Shown piece after piece: positions 45,001 to 56,982 of a DNA stretch of 64,000 nucleotides (position 1 is the stretch's first letter; each line of letters starts with the position of its first letter). Location of the stretch: assembly GCA_047621345.1 (NCBI GenBank), contig JBLHLW010000009.1, positions 1-64,000 of the forward strand. The letters run 5' to 3'. The notes under the pieces were generated by a model. That model saw only the letters and a program-made list of their open reading frames with translations, was not told the DNA's origin and did no database searches. A program made the position numbers and the translations under genes. The stretch is from Actimicrobium sp047621345. Its GTDB lineage: Bacteria > Pseudomonadota > Gammaproteobacteria > Burkholderiales > Burkholderiaceae_D.

Positions 45001-45793
45001 ACACCGCCACTGGTGCCTTGATATGTGCATCCGGCGAATACCCGGTGATCTCAAAATCCTCGAAGCGGTAGCTGAAGATCGACTCCGGCTTGCGCTTGAT
45101 GACCAGCGTCGGCAGCGTCTGTGGTGTGCGGGCCAATTGCACATCGACCTGCTCCATATGATTCGAATACAGGTGGCAGTCACCACCAGTCCAGACAAAA
45201 TCGCCGACTTCCAGCCCGGCCTGCTGCGCCATCATGTGCGTCAACAGTGCGTACGACGCAATATTGAACGGCACGCCCAGAAAAATATCCGCGCTGCGCT
45301 GGTACAACTGGCAAGACAGCTTGCCATCGGCCACATAGAACTGAAACAGCGCATGGCAGGGTGGCAATTTCATGTTTGGGATATCGGCCACATTCCAGGC
45401 CGAGACAATCATCCGTCGCGAGTCGGGGTTGGTCTTGATCTGCTCCATGACCTGCGTGATCTGATCGATGTGGCTGCCGTCCGGCGTTGGCCACGAGCGC
45501 CATTGGTAGCCGTAGATCGGTCCGAGGTTGCCGTCAGTATCGGCCCAGTCATCCCAGATCGAAACGCCGTTTTCTTTCAGGTAGGCGATGTTGGTCGCGC
45601 CATTGAGAAACCAGATCAGTTCATGCAGGATGGACTTCAGGTGTAGCTTCTTGGTGGTCAGTAGCGGAAAACCATTCTGCAGCGGAAAGCGCATCTGGTA
45701 ACCGAACACCGAGCGCGTGCCGGTACCGGTGCGGTCGGTTTTTTCGGTGCCATGTTGCTGGACATGGCGCATGAAGTCGAGGTATTGGCGCAT
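44999..45793 (-). CDS. thyA: Thymidylate synthase
   Basis: Methylates dUMP to dTMP using methylene-tetrahydrofolate. The 264 residues match the Escherichia coli enzyme in length, with the catalytic cysteine at C146 in NMKLPPCHALFQFYV. Also seen are RTGTGTRSVFGYQMRF, QRSADIFLGVPFNIASYALL and GDCHLYSNH. The start MRQYLDFMRHV was chosen from family alignment memory; a longer frame to 45832 has no support. It works with folA and Dcd in dTTP supply. Confidence 0.98.
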   Translation of the reverse strand: MRQYLDFMRHVQQHGTEKTDRTGTGTRSVFGYQMRFPLQNGFPLLTTKKLHLKSILHELIWFLNGATNIAYLKENGVSIWDDWADTDGNLGPIYGYQWRSWPTPDGSHIDQITQVMEQIKTNPDSRRMIVSAWNVADIPNMKLPPCHALFQFYVADGKLSCQLYQRSADIFLGVPFNIASYALLTHMMAQQAGLEVGDFVWTGGDCHLYSNHMEQVDVQLARTPQTLPTLVIKRKPESIFSYRFEDFEITGYSPDAHIKAPVAV

Positions 45794-45939
45794 CGGGGAA
45801 GCCTGAAAAAAGGATGGCTGATTGTAGCGCATCGACGCAGACAGTTCGATGCGCTCAGGCCGTTGCGAGCCGACGTATCAAGGCGGTCTCACCGGTTTAG
45901 TCGCTACCCGTCATTTTCATTGCTGATCCGCTGGTGACG

Positions 45940-47439
45940 TTATTCATCCCAGCCGCGTGAGCGTTCCACCGCTCGCCGCCAGAGCCGTAGTCGTTCGCTG
46001 CGCTCGTCATTGCCCATGACCGGTTCGAAGCGTCGCTCCATTTGCCAGTGGGTCGCAATTTCTTCCAGCGAGTCCCAGAAGCCAACCGCTAGCCCTGCCA
46101 GATAGGCGGCACCCAGAGCCGTGGTTTCAGTGACCACTGGGCGCACGACCGGCACGCCGAGGATGTCGGCCTGAAATTGCATCAGCAAGTCATTGCGCGA
46201 GGCGCCGCCGTCGACGCGCAATTCGGTCAGTGCGATCAGCGCATCCTTTTGCATGGCCTGCAAGACATCGACGCTCTGGTAAGCGATGCTATCGAGCGCG
46301 GCGCGGGCGATGTGCGCGCCGGTAGTACCGCGTGTCATGCCGACGATGGTGCCACGTGCGTGCGCATCCCAGTACGGCGCGCCCAGTCCCGAGAAAGCCG
46401 GCACAAACATCACGCCACCGGTGTCCTGTACGCTGGCTGCCAGCGCTTCGACATCGCACGACTGCTTGATGATGCCCAGCCCGTCGCGCAGCCACTGCAC
46501 CGTGGCTCCGGCCATGAAGACGCTGCCTTCGAGCATGTAGTCAGTCGTTCCCGGCAAGCTGTCGCCGAAGGTCCAGCCAATCGTGGTCAGCAAATTGTTA
46601 TGCGAGGAAATGACTTCCTGGCCGATATTCATCAGCATGAAGCAGCCGGTGCCATAGGTATTTTTCGCCATGCCTGGTTGATGGCAGGCTTGGCCAAAGG
46701 TGGCGGCTTGCTGGTCGCCGGCGATACCGGCAATCGGGATGGCAGTGCCGAGCAGGTCGGCGCGGGTGGTGGCGACGATGCCGCTGCTGGGCATTACGGT
46801 CGGTAGCATGCTGCGCGGAATATCCAGCAATTCCAGCAGCTGGTCATCCCACTGCTGAGTGCGGATATTGAACAGCAACGTGCGCGAGGCATTGCTGGTA
46901 TCGGTGACGTGTTCTCCGCTCAATTGATAAATCAGCCAGCTGTCGACGGTACCGAAGGCCAGTTCGCCGCGCTCGGCGCGGGCGCGCGCGCCGGGCACAT
47001 TGTCAAGCAGCCAGGTCAGCTTGGTGCCTGAAAAATAGGCATCAAGAATCAAGCCGGTCTTGTGCTGGAAAATCCCGGCCTTGCCCTCGGTCTGCAGTCT
47101 TTCGCACAGCGCGGCATTGCGGCGGTCTTGCCAGACGATGGCATTGGCGATCGGTTCGCCGGTCTTGCGGTCCCAGACCACCGTGGTTTCACGCTGATTG
47201 GTGATGCCGATGGCGGCGATGCGATCGGCGCTGACATGGTTCTCGGCCATGACCTGCTGCATCACGGCCAGTTGCGATGACCAGATGGTGCCGGCGTCGT
47301 GTTCGACCCAGCCTGGCTGCGGGAAAATCTGGCGGAACTCCTGTTGCGCCATGCCGCACAGTTTGCCGGTATGGTCGAACAGGATGGCGCGGGAGCTGGT
47401 AGTCCCTTGATCGATGGCGAGGATGAATTCAGGTTTCAT
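45940..47439 (-). CDS. glpK: Glycerol kinase
   Basis: Phosphorylates glycerol to sn-glycerol-3-phosphate with ATP. A 499-residue FGGY-family kinase: LAIDQGTTSSRAILFD, ITNQRETTVVWDRKTG, the WQDRR segment, FSGTKLTWLLDNVPGAR, FSGLGAPYWDAHARG and LRVDGGASRNDLLMQFQADI. Last gene of the glpD-glpS-glpT-glpP-glpQ-DUF2160-glpV-glpK unit, 133 bases beyond glpV. Confidence 0.98.
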   Translation of the reverse strand: MKPEFILAIDQGTTSSRAILFDHTGKLCGMAQQEFRQIFPQPGWVEHDAGTIWSSQLAVMQQVMAENHVSADRIAAIGITNQRETTVVWDRKTGEPIANAIVWQDRRNAALCERLQTEGKAGIFQHKTGLILDAYFSGTKLTWLLDNVPGARARAERGELAFGTVDSWLIYQLSGEHVTDTSNASRTLLFNIRTQQWDDQLLELLDIPRSMLPTVMPSSGIVATTRADLLGTAIPIAGIAGDQQAATFGQACHQPGMAKNTYGTGCFMLMNIGQEVISSHNNLLTTIGWTFGDSLPGTTDYMLEGSVFMAGATVQWLRDGLGIIKQSCDVEALAASVQDTGGVMFVPAFSGLGAPYWDAHARGTIVGMTRGTTGAHIARAALDSIAYQSVDVLQAMQKDALIALTELRVDGGASRNDLLMQFQADILGVPVVRPVVTETTALGAAYLAGLAVGFWDSLEEIATHWQMERRFEPVMGNDERSERLRLWRRAVERSRGWDE

Positions 47440-47572
47440 GCGAGCCTGTCTGTAGTCGGTAGTGCAGTGATCGTGCCCGGACATTGACGACAACGAGGTC
47501 GCCCGGACCGAGCCGGGCGACGCTGCTGTCTTACCGTTGTTGCGATGACGTTCTCGAGAGGTCGTCGTTACT

Positions 47573-49297
<1,725 letters not shown>

Positions 49298-49388
49298 CTC
49301 TGTCTCCAATTGAATCCTCGCCTGACTGGTTCTACCTGCCGCTGGCGAGAGCGACGGCAAGCATTGATGCAGCGGGGGTGCTCGCGGG

Positions 49389-49673
49389 TCAGCCCCAGCG
49401 CATCACGATCAACAACACGACAAAACTGATGACGGTACCCGGCCATTGCGCACCGGTGGTCAGCGCGGTCCAGCCCAGATTGATATAGGCCGCGGTCAGC
49501 AAGCTAATGAACAGGCGGTCACCCCGCGTCGTGATCATCGGGATGAAACCCTTGCGCTCGATGGTCGGCGACTTGAGTTCCCAGATCGTCATCCCGGCCA
49601 GCATCAAGCCCACCGAGACAAAGAAAATCGCCACCGGCGTGGTCCACTCCATCCATCCAAATAGGTTACCCAT
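49389..49673 (-). CDS. DUF2160 small membrane protein of glycerol transporter
   Basis: A 94-residue protein with two or three membrane segments (VAIFFVSVGLMLAGMTIW; LFISLLTAAYINLGWTAL; VISFVVLLIVMRWG). The DUF2160 family is found mainly inside glycerol ABC operons between permease and binding protein, exactly as here (the GlpU position in rhizobia). It starts one base after the glpQ stop. Probably an accessory subunit of the importer; mechanism unknown. Confidence 0.88.
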   Translation of the reverse strand: MGNLFGWMEWTTPVAIFFVSVGLMLAGMTIWELKSPTIERKGFIPMITTRGDRLFISLLTAAYINLGWTALTTGAQWPGTVISFVVLLIVMRWG

Positions 49674-49674
49674 G

Positions 49675-50477
49675 TCAGACTCTCCCCATCGCAAAACCCT
49701 TGGCAATATAGTGGCGCACGAACCAGATCACCAGCGCACCCGGCACGATCGTGAGCATCCCGGCTGCGGCTAGCGTGCCCCAGTCCATGCCGGAGGCCGA
49801 GACCGTGCGCGTCATGATGGCCGCAATCGGTTTGGCGTTGATCGAGGTCAGCGTGCGTGCCAGTAGCAGTTCGACCCAGCTGAACATAAAGCAGAAGAAC
49901 ATCGTCACGCCCACGCCGGACTTGATCAGCGGCAGGAAAATCCGCGTGAAAAAACGCGGGAAACTGTAGCCGTCGATATACGCCGTCTCATCGATTTCTT
50001 TCGGCACGCCGGACATGAAGCCTTCCAGGATCCAGACCGCCAATGGCACGTTGAACAGCATGTGCGCCAGTGCCACCGCAATGTGCGTATCCATCAGGCC
50101 GACCGTCGAATAGAGCTGGAAGAAAGGCAGCAGGAATACCGCCGGTGGCGTCATCCGGTTGGTCAGCAACCAGAAGAACAGATGCTTGTCGCCCAGGAAC
50201 GAGTAGCGCGAAAACGCATACGCCGCCGGCAATGCCACACCCACCGACAGCACCATGTTCATCAACACGTAAATGATCGAATTGATGTACCCGCTGTACC
50301 AGGACTCATCGGTAAAGATGGTCTTGTAGTTGGCCAGTGTCAGGTCGGTGGGCCACAGCGTCATCACGCCAACGATCTCGTCGTTGGTCTTCAATGACAT
50401 GTTGAGCATCCAGTAAATTGGCAGCAACGACAGCAGCAGATAGAACGCCAGCATGGCGCCGCTCACACGTTTGTTCA

Positions 50478-50481
<4 letters not shown>
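49675..50481 (-). CDS. glpQ: Glycerol ABC transporter permease 2
   Basis: A 268-residue MalG-type permease with six membrane segments and the ATPase-docking EAA loop EIDETAYIDGYSFPRFFTRIFLPL. The first ATG overlaps the glpP stop as ATGA. Forms the channel with GlpP. Note that this glpQ is unrelated to the glycerophosphodiesterase of the same name. Confidence 0.93.
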
Positions 50482-51355
<874 letters not shown>

Positions 51356-51359
<4 letters not shown>

Positions 51360-52447
51360 GTCAGGGCCACCCGTTTGTCGTTGACGTAAAACAGCGTGCG
51401 CTGCGGCGGAAATACCAGCCATGCCGGTGCACCGGCATCACCCGCGCTCGTCGGCAATTTGGCCGCGATGATCTGCGTGCCAAGCTGAAATTCGGCAAGG
51501 AAATGGGTGCCAAGATTGCGCATCGAGTGCACCGTGGCTTCTATCGTGTCGGCCCGTGGCGCGCTCAGGCATTCGATAAATTCCGGACGGATGCCGACGG
51601 TAGTCTGGCCGGGCGTCTGCGCCAGCCTGGCCTGCACCGTGGCGGGCAAAGGCAGACGGTTGCCGGCCAACAGGGCATGGCCATCGCTGACTTCGCAGTG
51701 CATCAGGTTCATGCCGGGGTTGCCGATGAAGTAGGCCACGAAGGTATGGTCCGGTTGCTCGAAGAGGTCCTGAGCCGAACCGATCTGTACCACTTCGCCT
51801 TGCGTCATCACGACTACCTGGTCGGCAAAGGTCAGCGCTTCGACCTGGTCATGGGTCACGTAGATCAGCGATAGTTTGAGCTCGTGATGAATTTCCTTGA
51901 GCTTGCGGCGTAACAGCCATTTCAGATGCGGGTCAATGACGGTCAGTGGTTCGTCGAATAGCACGGCGGCCACATCGGGACGCACCAGTCCGCGTCCGAG
52001 CGAAATTTTTTGTTTGGCATCGACGGCCAGTCCGGCGGCGCGATGCTTGAGGTCGGGTGTCAGTTCCAGCATGTCGGCGATGTGCAGCACGCGCTGGCGG
52101 ATGGCGGCTTCTTTCCAGCCGCGATTGCGCAGCGGAAAAGCCAGATTGTCATACACGGTCATCGTGTCGTAAATCACCGGGAACTGGAACACCTGCGCGA
52201 TGTTGCGCGCTTCCGGCGGCAGTTGCGTGACGTCTTTGCCGTCGAACAGCACCTTGCCGTGCGATGGCAGTACCAGCCCGGAAATGATATTGAGTAGCGT
52301 GGTTTTGCCGCAGCCGGACGGACCCAGCAGCGCATACGCGCCGCCGTCATCCCAGGTCATCGTCATCGGGCGCAATGCGTAATCACTCGGCTTCTGCGGA
52401 TTGGGCAAATAGGCGTGGGCCAGATCCTGTAATTCGATGCGGGCCAT
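51356..52447 (-). CDS. glpT: Glycerol ABC transporter ATPase with degenerate signature
   Basis: A 363-residue ABC ATPase of the MalK/CUT1 type. Walker A GPSGCGKT (42-49), Walker B VLFDEP (162-167) and the H-loop histidine (H199 in YVTHDQ) are intact. The signature, usually LSGGQ, is replaced by LAVDAKQ around 140-146. A C-terminal TOBE-like domain follows. GGAG precedes the ATG, three bases after glpS. Not the glycerol-3-phosphate antiporter that also bears the name GlpT. Confidence 0.94.
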
Positions 52448-52449
52448 GG

Positions 52450-53550
52450 TTATGCTCCTGCCGTTGGCTGGGACGGCGCGAACAACAAGGCGCCGGCGGG
52501 ATCAAAAATGAATAAATCATCTGGCCTGAAATAGACGGTGCAGCGCGCGCCGATATGCAACGAATGCACTCCGCTCAGTTGTGCGACCAGGGACAAGTCG
52601 CCGCGGTGTAAATGGGCATAGGTTTCGGAACCGCTGATTTCGGACAGATCGACTTCGGTTTCAATGGGCAGGGCATTGGGTTGTTCCTGCGTCAGACGCA
52701 AGCTGTGTGCGCGCAAGCCCAATACCACTTGCGCGAGACTGCCGAGTTGACCGCGCTGGGCTTGCGAGAGCGGGATCGTCAGGCCGTCGCCGAGTTGCGC
52801 GATGCCATCGGCACCAATGGTAGCCGGCATCAGATTAATCGGCGGATCGCTGAAGGTGCGCGCGCTCTGGATACAATTGGGTGTGTTGAAGACGTCAAGT
52901 GTCCGGCCCTGCTGGAGCAGGCGACCTTCATGCAGTACTGCGATGTGGCCACCAAGCTGCAGTGCTTCGAGCGGTTCGGTGGTGGCATAGACGACCGTAG
53001 TACGGCCATCGGAAAACAGCTCGGATAATTCCTTGCGTAGCTCTTCGCGCAGCTTGTAATCGAGGTTGACCAGTGGTTCGTCGAGCAGCAGCAGTTCGGT
53101 ATTCTTGATCAGTGCACGGGCCAGCGCGCAACGCTGTTGCTGGCCACCGGACAGTTGGGCCGGCACACGCTCCAGATGCGCCGTGATGTGCAGGCGCTCG
53201 GCCATGTCGTGGACGCGCGTGCGGATTTCGTCTTCGGGCACGCGCTGGATGCGCAGTGGCGAGGCAATGTTCTCGAACACTGAAAACGACGGGTAGTTGA
53301 TGAATTGCTGGTAGACCATCGCCAGATTGCGCTTCCTGACCGGCACGCCGGTGACATCCTTGTCATCGACCAGCACACGGCCACGCGTGGGACGATCGAG
53401 TCCGGCCATGACCCGCATCAGCGTGGTCTTGCCGGCTTGCGTGGTGCCGAGCAGCACATTGATCGTGCCGGGCACCAGGGCCAGGGACAACGGATACAGA
53501 TGGTCCTGGGCACCATGCTTCTTGCTGATGTTTTCTAATACGAGGCGCAC
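52450..53550 (-). CDS. glpS: Glycerol ABC transporter ATPase lacking the H-loop histidine
   Basis: A 366-residue ABC ATPase. Walker A GTTQAGKT (35-42), signature LSGGQQQR (133-140) and Walker B LLLLDEP (153-159) are present, but the H-loop histidine is replaced by T191 in YATTEP. A TOBE-like end follows. GTG start with a very good site, AGGAGACACA. It is the complement of GlpT, whose signature is degenerate; together they should make one working ATP site. Confidence 0.94.
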   Translation of the reverse strand: MRLVLENISKKHGAQDHLYPLSLALVPGTINVLLGTTQAGKTTLMRVMAGLDRPTRGRVLVDDKDVTGVPVRKRNLAMVYQQFINYPSFSVFENIASPLRIQRVPEDEIRTRVHDMAERLHITAHLERVPAQLSGGQQQRCALARALIKNTELLLLDEPLVNLDYKLREELRKELSELFSDGRTTVVYATTEPLEALQLGGHIAVLHEGRLLQQGRTLDVFNTPNCIQSARTFSDPPINLMPATIGADGIAQLGDGLTIPLSQAQRGQLGSLAQVVLGLRAHSLRLTQEQPNALPIETEVDLSEISGSETYAHLHRGDLSLVAQLSGVHSLHIGARCTVYFRPDDLFIFDPAGALLFAPSQPTAGA

Positions 53551-53611
53551 TGTGTCTCCTGCTGAGTTTTCGCGTCGGCGTTCTGACAGGCCGATCGCGA
53601 GGTGATCGTTT

Positions 53612-55150
53612 CTAGTTGTTGTGTTGTGCTGCCATCCAGCTGTCGAGTTGCTCTGCCGTGTTGGCCGGCAGATGCAGCCCCAGCTTTGAGCGGCGCCACA
53701 GGACGTCTGCAGCGCAGCTAGCCCATTCGTGTTGCATCAGGTAGTGCACTTCAGCGGCATACAGGCCTGCTGCAATTTCTTCGCCAAGCTCGGCAATGCT
53801 GGTTTTTTCGGCCAGCAGCAAATCGATGCGGGTGCCATAGGCCCGTGCATAACGCGTCACCACTTTGGCCGGTAGCCACGCATATTTTTTCTGCAAGCCC
53901 TGCACGTACTGGTCGAATTCCAGCACCGCACGATTGGCCGGGATGGGTCCGTACAGATCGCCGCCTGGCAGGCAGGCGTTCTCCGTCCAGCTCGGCGTGC
54001 TGTTACCGAGGGCCGGTGCGATCAGGTCAACCGCTTCTTCTGCAAGTTTGCGGAAGGTGGTGATCTTGCCGCCAAAAACCGAGAGCATCGGCGCACCGCC
54101 AGAGCCAGTATCAAATTCGAGCCGGTAATCGCGTGTTACTTCGGAGGCTGCCGTCGAGGCATCATCGACCAACGGACGCACGCCTGAGTAGGACCATACC
54201 ACGTCCTTCGGAACTATCGGTATTTTAAAATACCGACTAGTTAGCTCGCAGAGATAATCGATTTCATGCTGCTCTATAGCGACGTGATTGGTGTCGCCGT
54301 GATATTCGAGATCGGTGGTGCCGATCAGGGTGAAATCATCTTCGTATGGAATGGCGAACACGATGCGACCGTCCGGATGCTGAAAAATATAGGCATGCGG
54401 ATGAGTGAATAGTCGCTTGACGACAATGTGGCTGCCTTTGATCAGGCGCACGGTTTTGTTTGACGGCTGGTGCGCCGCATCTTGCAGGAAGTGCGCAGCC
54501 CACGGCCCGGCTGCGTTGACGATGCAGCGCGCATGCACCACGACCGTTTCGCCGGCATCATTGCGCAACGTCACATCCCAGTGCTTGGCATTGCGTACTG
54601 CCGAGACGCAAGTGGTGTGGGTGTGGATATGCGCACCACGACTGGCCGCATCGATCGCATTGAGTACCACCAGTCGCGCGTCGTCGACCCATCCATCGGA
54701 ATACATGAAGCCGCGGGTAAAAGTGGATTTGAGTGGCGTGCCAGTCGGGTCGGTGCGCAGATTTACGCCGGTCGAGCCGGGAAGCATTTCGCGGCGGGCG
54801 AGTTTGTCATACAAGAACAGGCCCATACGGATCATCCAGGCCGGGCGCTGGCCACGATCATGCGGCATCACGAAACGCAACGGCCACATGATGTGCGGCG
54901 CCGAGCGCAGCAGCACTTCGCGCTCGATCAGCGCCTTGCGCACGAGATTGAATTCGTAATGTTCGAGATAGCGCAGACCGCCGTGGATCAGCTTGGTCGA
55001 GGCCGATGATGTGTGCGCGGCCAGATCGTCTTTTTCGCAGAGCAGGACGGACAGCCCGCGGCCGGCCGCGTCGCGGGCGATGCCCGCGCCATTAATGCCG
55101 CCGCCGACGACCAGCAAATCGACTTCACTATTTGTTTGTGCCTGCACCAT
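53612..55150 (-). CDS. glpD: Aerobic glycerol-3-phosphate dehydrogenase
   Basis: FAD enzyme at the inner membrane that oxidises sn-glycerol-3-phosphate to dihydroxyacetone phosphate and passes electrons to quinone. A 512-residue protein with the FAD motif LLVVGGGINGAGIARDAAGRG and family marks STKLIHGGLRYLEHYEF, GTTDLEYHGD and VFGGKITTFRKLAEEAVD. First gene of the operon, 144 bases from divergent glpR. Confidence 0.97.
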   Translation of the reverse strand: MVQAQTNSEVDLLVVGGGINGAGIARDAAGRGLSVLLCEKDDLAAHTSSASTKLIHGGLRYLEHYEFNLVRKALIEREVLLRSAPHIMWPLRFVMPHDRGQRPAWMIRMGLFLYDKLARREMLPGSTGVNLRTDPTGTPLKSTFTRGFMYSDGWVDDARLVVLNAIDAASRGAHIHTHTTCVSAVRNAKHWDVTLRNDAGETVVVHARCIVNAAGPWAAHFLQDAAHQPSNKTVRLIKGSHIVVKRLFTHPHAYIFQHPDGRIVFAIPYEDDFTLIGTTDLEYHGDTNHVAIEQHEIDYLCELTSRYFKIPIVPKDVVWSYSGVRPLVDDASTAASEVTRDYRLEFDTGSGGAPMLSVFGGKITTFRKLAEEAVDLIAPALGNSTPSWTENACLPGGDLYGPIPANRAVLEFDQYVQGLQKKYAWLPAKVVTRYARAYGTRIDLLLAEKTSIAELGEEIAAGLYAAEVHYLMQHEWASCAADVLWRRSKLGLHLPANTAEQLDSWMAAQHNN

Positions 55151-55294
55151 CTTGATCTCGCTTCCGTCAACAAAGTTAGCTATGATTCAGACAACAAGAT
55201 ACGACATAAACCGAACAGTAACCAACATTTATTTTGTTTATTTATTTTCGTTTGGGTTCGATTTGAGTGTAATTATAAGATGCGGAGAATTTTG
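55151..55294. promoter_or_regulatory. glpD-glpR divergent promoter region
   Basis: A 144-base AT-rich gap with a TATAA box near 55273 and repeated TTCG half-sites (55247-55250, 55257-55260) resembling GlpR half-sites. No full palindrome matching the enteric GlpR consensus is seen. Confidence 0.45.
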
Positions 55295-56056
55295 ATGACG
55301 CTTAATCCTCGTCAACGGCAATTGCTGGACGTCGTCCGCAAACGTGGCACGATCTCGGTGGAAGAGCTGGCGCAGCAACTCGACGTGACGCCGCAAACAG
55401 TGCGGCGCGACGTCAAATTAATGGAGCTCGCGCGCTTGCTGGCGCGCTATCACGGTGGCGTTGGCTTACCGTCATCGGTCGAGAACATCGATTACACCCA
55501 ACGCCAAATCCTCAACAGTGATGCCAAGCAGCGCATTGCCGCAGCTGTCGCCGCACGCGTGCCGGCCGGTAGTTCGTTATTGATCAATATCGGCACCACG
55601 ACCGAAGCGGTCGCCCGTGCGTTGACGCGCCACAAGGGACTGCATGTGGTGACCAATAACCTTAATGTCGCCACTATTTTGTCGGACAACCCGGACTGCG
55701 AAGTGATCGTCACCGGCGGGCTGGTGCGTGGCCGCGACCGCGGTATTGTCGGCGAGGCGACGATTGATTTCATCCGTCAGTTCAAGGTCGACATCAGCAT
55801 CATCGGCGTGTCGAGCATCGAGGCCGATGGCACGCTGCGTGATTTCGATTCGCGCGAAGTCAAGGTGGCGCAAGCAATCATCGACCAGGGACGGGAAGTC
55901 TGGCTGGTGGCCGACAGCGACAAGTTCGGTCGGCAGGCGCTGGTGCGACTGGCTCATTTGTCACAGATCGATGTGTTGTTCACCGATACGGCACCGCCCG
56001 ACGAGTTGGCCGCGGTGTTGAAAGCGGCGCAGGTGACGGTTGTCGTGGCGATTTGA
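55295..56056 (+). CDS. glpR: Glycerol-3-phosphate regulon repressor, DeoR family
   Basis: A 253-residue repressor with a DeoR helix-turn-helix (RQRQLLDVVRKRGTISVEEL, then VTPQTVRRDVKLM) and a sugar-phosphate sensing domain (LLINIGTTTEAVARAL, VVTNNLNVATIL, VTGGLVRGRDRGIVG). The ATG at 55295 follows GGAG by seven bases; an ATG at 55280 is weaker. Divergent from the glp operon it should control, with glycerol-3-phosphate as the expected inducer. Confidence 0.95.
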   Translation: MTLNPRQRQLLDVVRKRGTISVEELAQQLDVTPQTVRRDVKLMELARLLARYHGGVGLPSSVENIDYTQRQILNSDAKQRIAAAVAARVPAGSSLLINIGTTTEAVARALTRHKGLHVVTNNLNVATILSDNPDCEVIVTGGLVRGRDRGIVGEATIDFIRQFKVDISIIGVSSIEADGTLRDFDSREVKVAQAIIDQGREVWLVADSDKFGRQALVRLAHLSQIDVLFTDTAPPDELAAVLKAAQVTVVVAI

Positions 56057-56250
56057 GCGGATAGAAGGTGTCGGTAACTAGTAGTATTTTTCCCATAGTT
56101 GATGCGTGCCGCACGCGCAGATTTTTAGCGCTTTATGGTCACTCTCAACATGGTTTGCCGATGTGTGAGAAGGTATTGCCTGATTTTTGGCAAAACCGAA
56201 AACCGAGATCATCTGTTCTTTCCACTTCACAAAACCAAAGGAAATACACC

Positions 56251-56703
56251 ATGAAAAAAATTATTCTTGCCGCAGTAATCGCCTCCGCCGCTTTCTCAGC
56301 CCAAGCCAAGGACATCGTCGATACAGCCGTTGGTGCAGGCAACTTCACCACCTTGGTCACAGCGATCAAGGCAGCTGGTCTGGTCGACACGCTCAAGGGC
56401 AAAGGCCCATTCACGGTCTTCGCACCGACAGATGCTGCCTTCGCTAAAGTGCCAAAAGCTGACCTCGATGCACTGCTTAAGGACAAAGCCAAGCTGACCG
56501 CCGTATTGACCTACCACGTGGTGCCAGGCACCGTGATGGCCAAAGACATCAAGGCCGGCAAGGTCAAGACCGTCCAAGGTTCGGAAGTGACATTGGCCAC
56601 CATGGGCGGAGTCACAGTCAACAACGCCAAAGTCACCACGGCTGACATCGTCGCCGACAATGGCGTGATCCACGTTGTTGACACCGTGCTGATGCCGAAG
56701 TAA
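56251..56703 (+). CDS. Secreted fasciclin (FAS1) domain protein
   Basis: A 150-residue protein with a signal peptide (MKKIILAAVIASAAFSAQA) and a single FAS1 domain. Marks are FTTLVTAIKAAGLVDTLKGK, the H1 region GPFTVFAPTDAAFAKVP, the core YHVVPGTVMAKDI, and the H2 end NGVIHVVDTVLMPK. FAS1 proteins act in adhesion and matrix interactions; bacterial single-domain forms are poorly understood. AAAGGAAATACACC is a strong ribosome site, and a strong terminator follows. Confidence 0.94.
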   Translation: MKKIILAAVIASAAFSAQAKDIVDTAVGAGNFTTLVTAIKAAGLVDTLKGKGPFTVFAPTDAAFAKVPKADLDALLKDKAKLTAVLTYHVVPGTVMAKDIKAGKVKTVQGSEVTLATMGGVTVNNAKVTTADIVADNGVIHVVDTVLMPK

Positions 56704-56781
56704 GAGCAACATGTTGATGGGCACGGAATGCATGCCATGATCTGGCGTAGCCCCCGGCCCAGTCGATAGCAGGAAAAGAAT

Positions 56782-56814
56782 AAACCCCGTCGTTATCCTC
56801 GACGGGGTTTTTTT
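56782..56814 (+). terminator. Strong rho-independent terminator after fasciclin gene
   Basis: AAACCCCGTCG (56782-56792) pairs with CGACGGGGTTT (56800-56810) around TTATCCT, followed by a T run to 56814. Confidence 0.92.
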
Positions 56815-56827
56815 ATGCTCACGAGAA

Positions 56828-56938
56828 GTAGGGTGGGCACGGATTTTTGTGCCCACGCGCGCATATCAATAAAGTCGGTCAATTCTGACGGTTCGGCGGT
56901 GCATTTGCGTGGGCACGATGAAGCCGTGCCCACCCTAC
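56828..56938. repeat. REP-like double hairpin, family A, copy 3
   Basis: 111 bases with the same ends and spacer words (GTCGGTCAATTCTGACGG; GGTGCATTTGCGTGGGCACG) as the copies at 25.6 and 34.4 kb. It lies between the fasciclin terminator and the convergent ABC exporter gene. Confidence 0.85.
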
Positions 56939-56982
56939 GAGGAGCCATCCACTTTACGGCCCATGCATTTGTGTGTGTGTTG

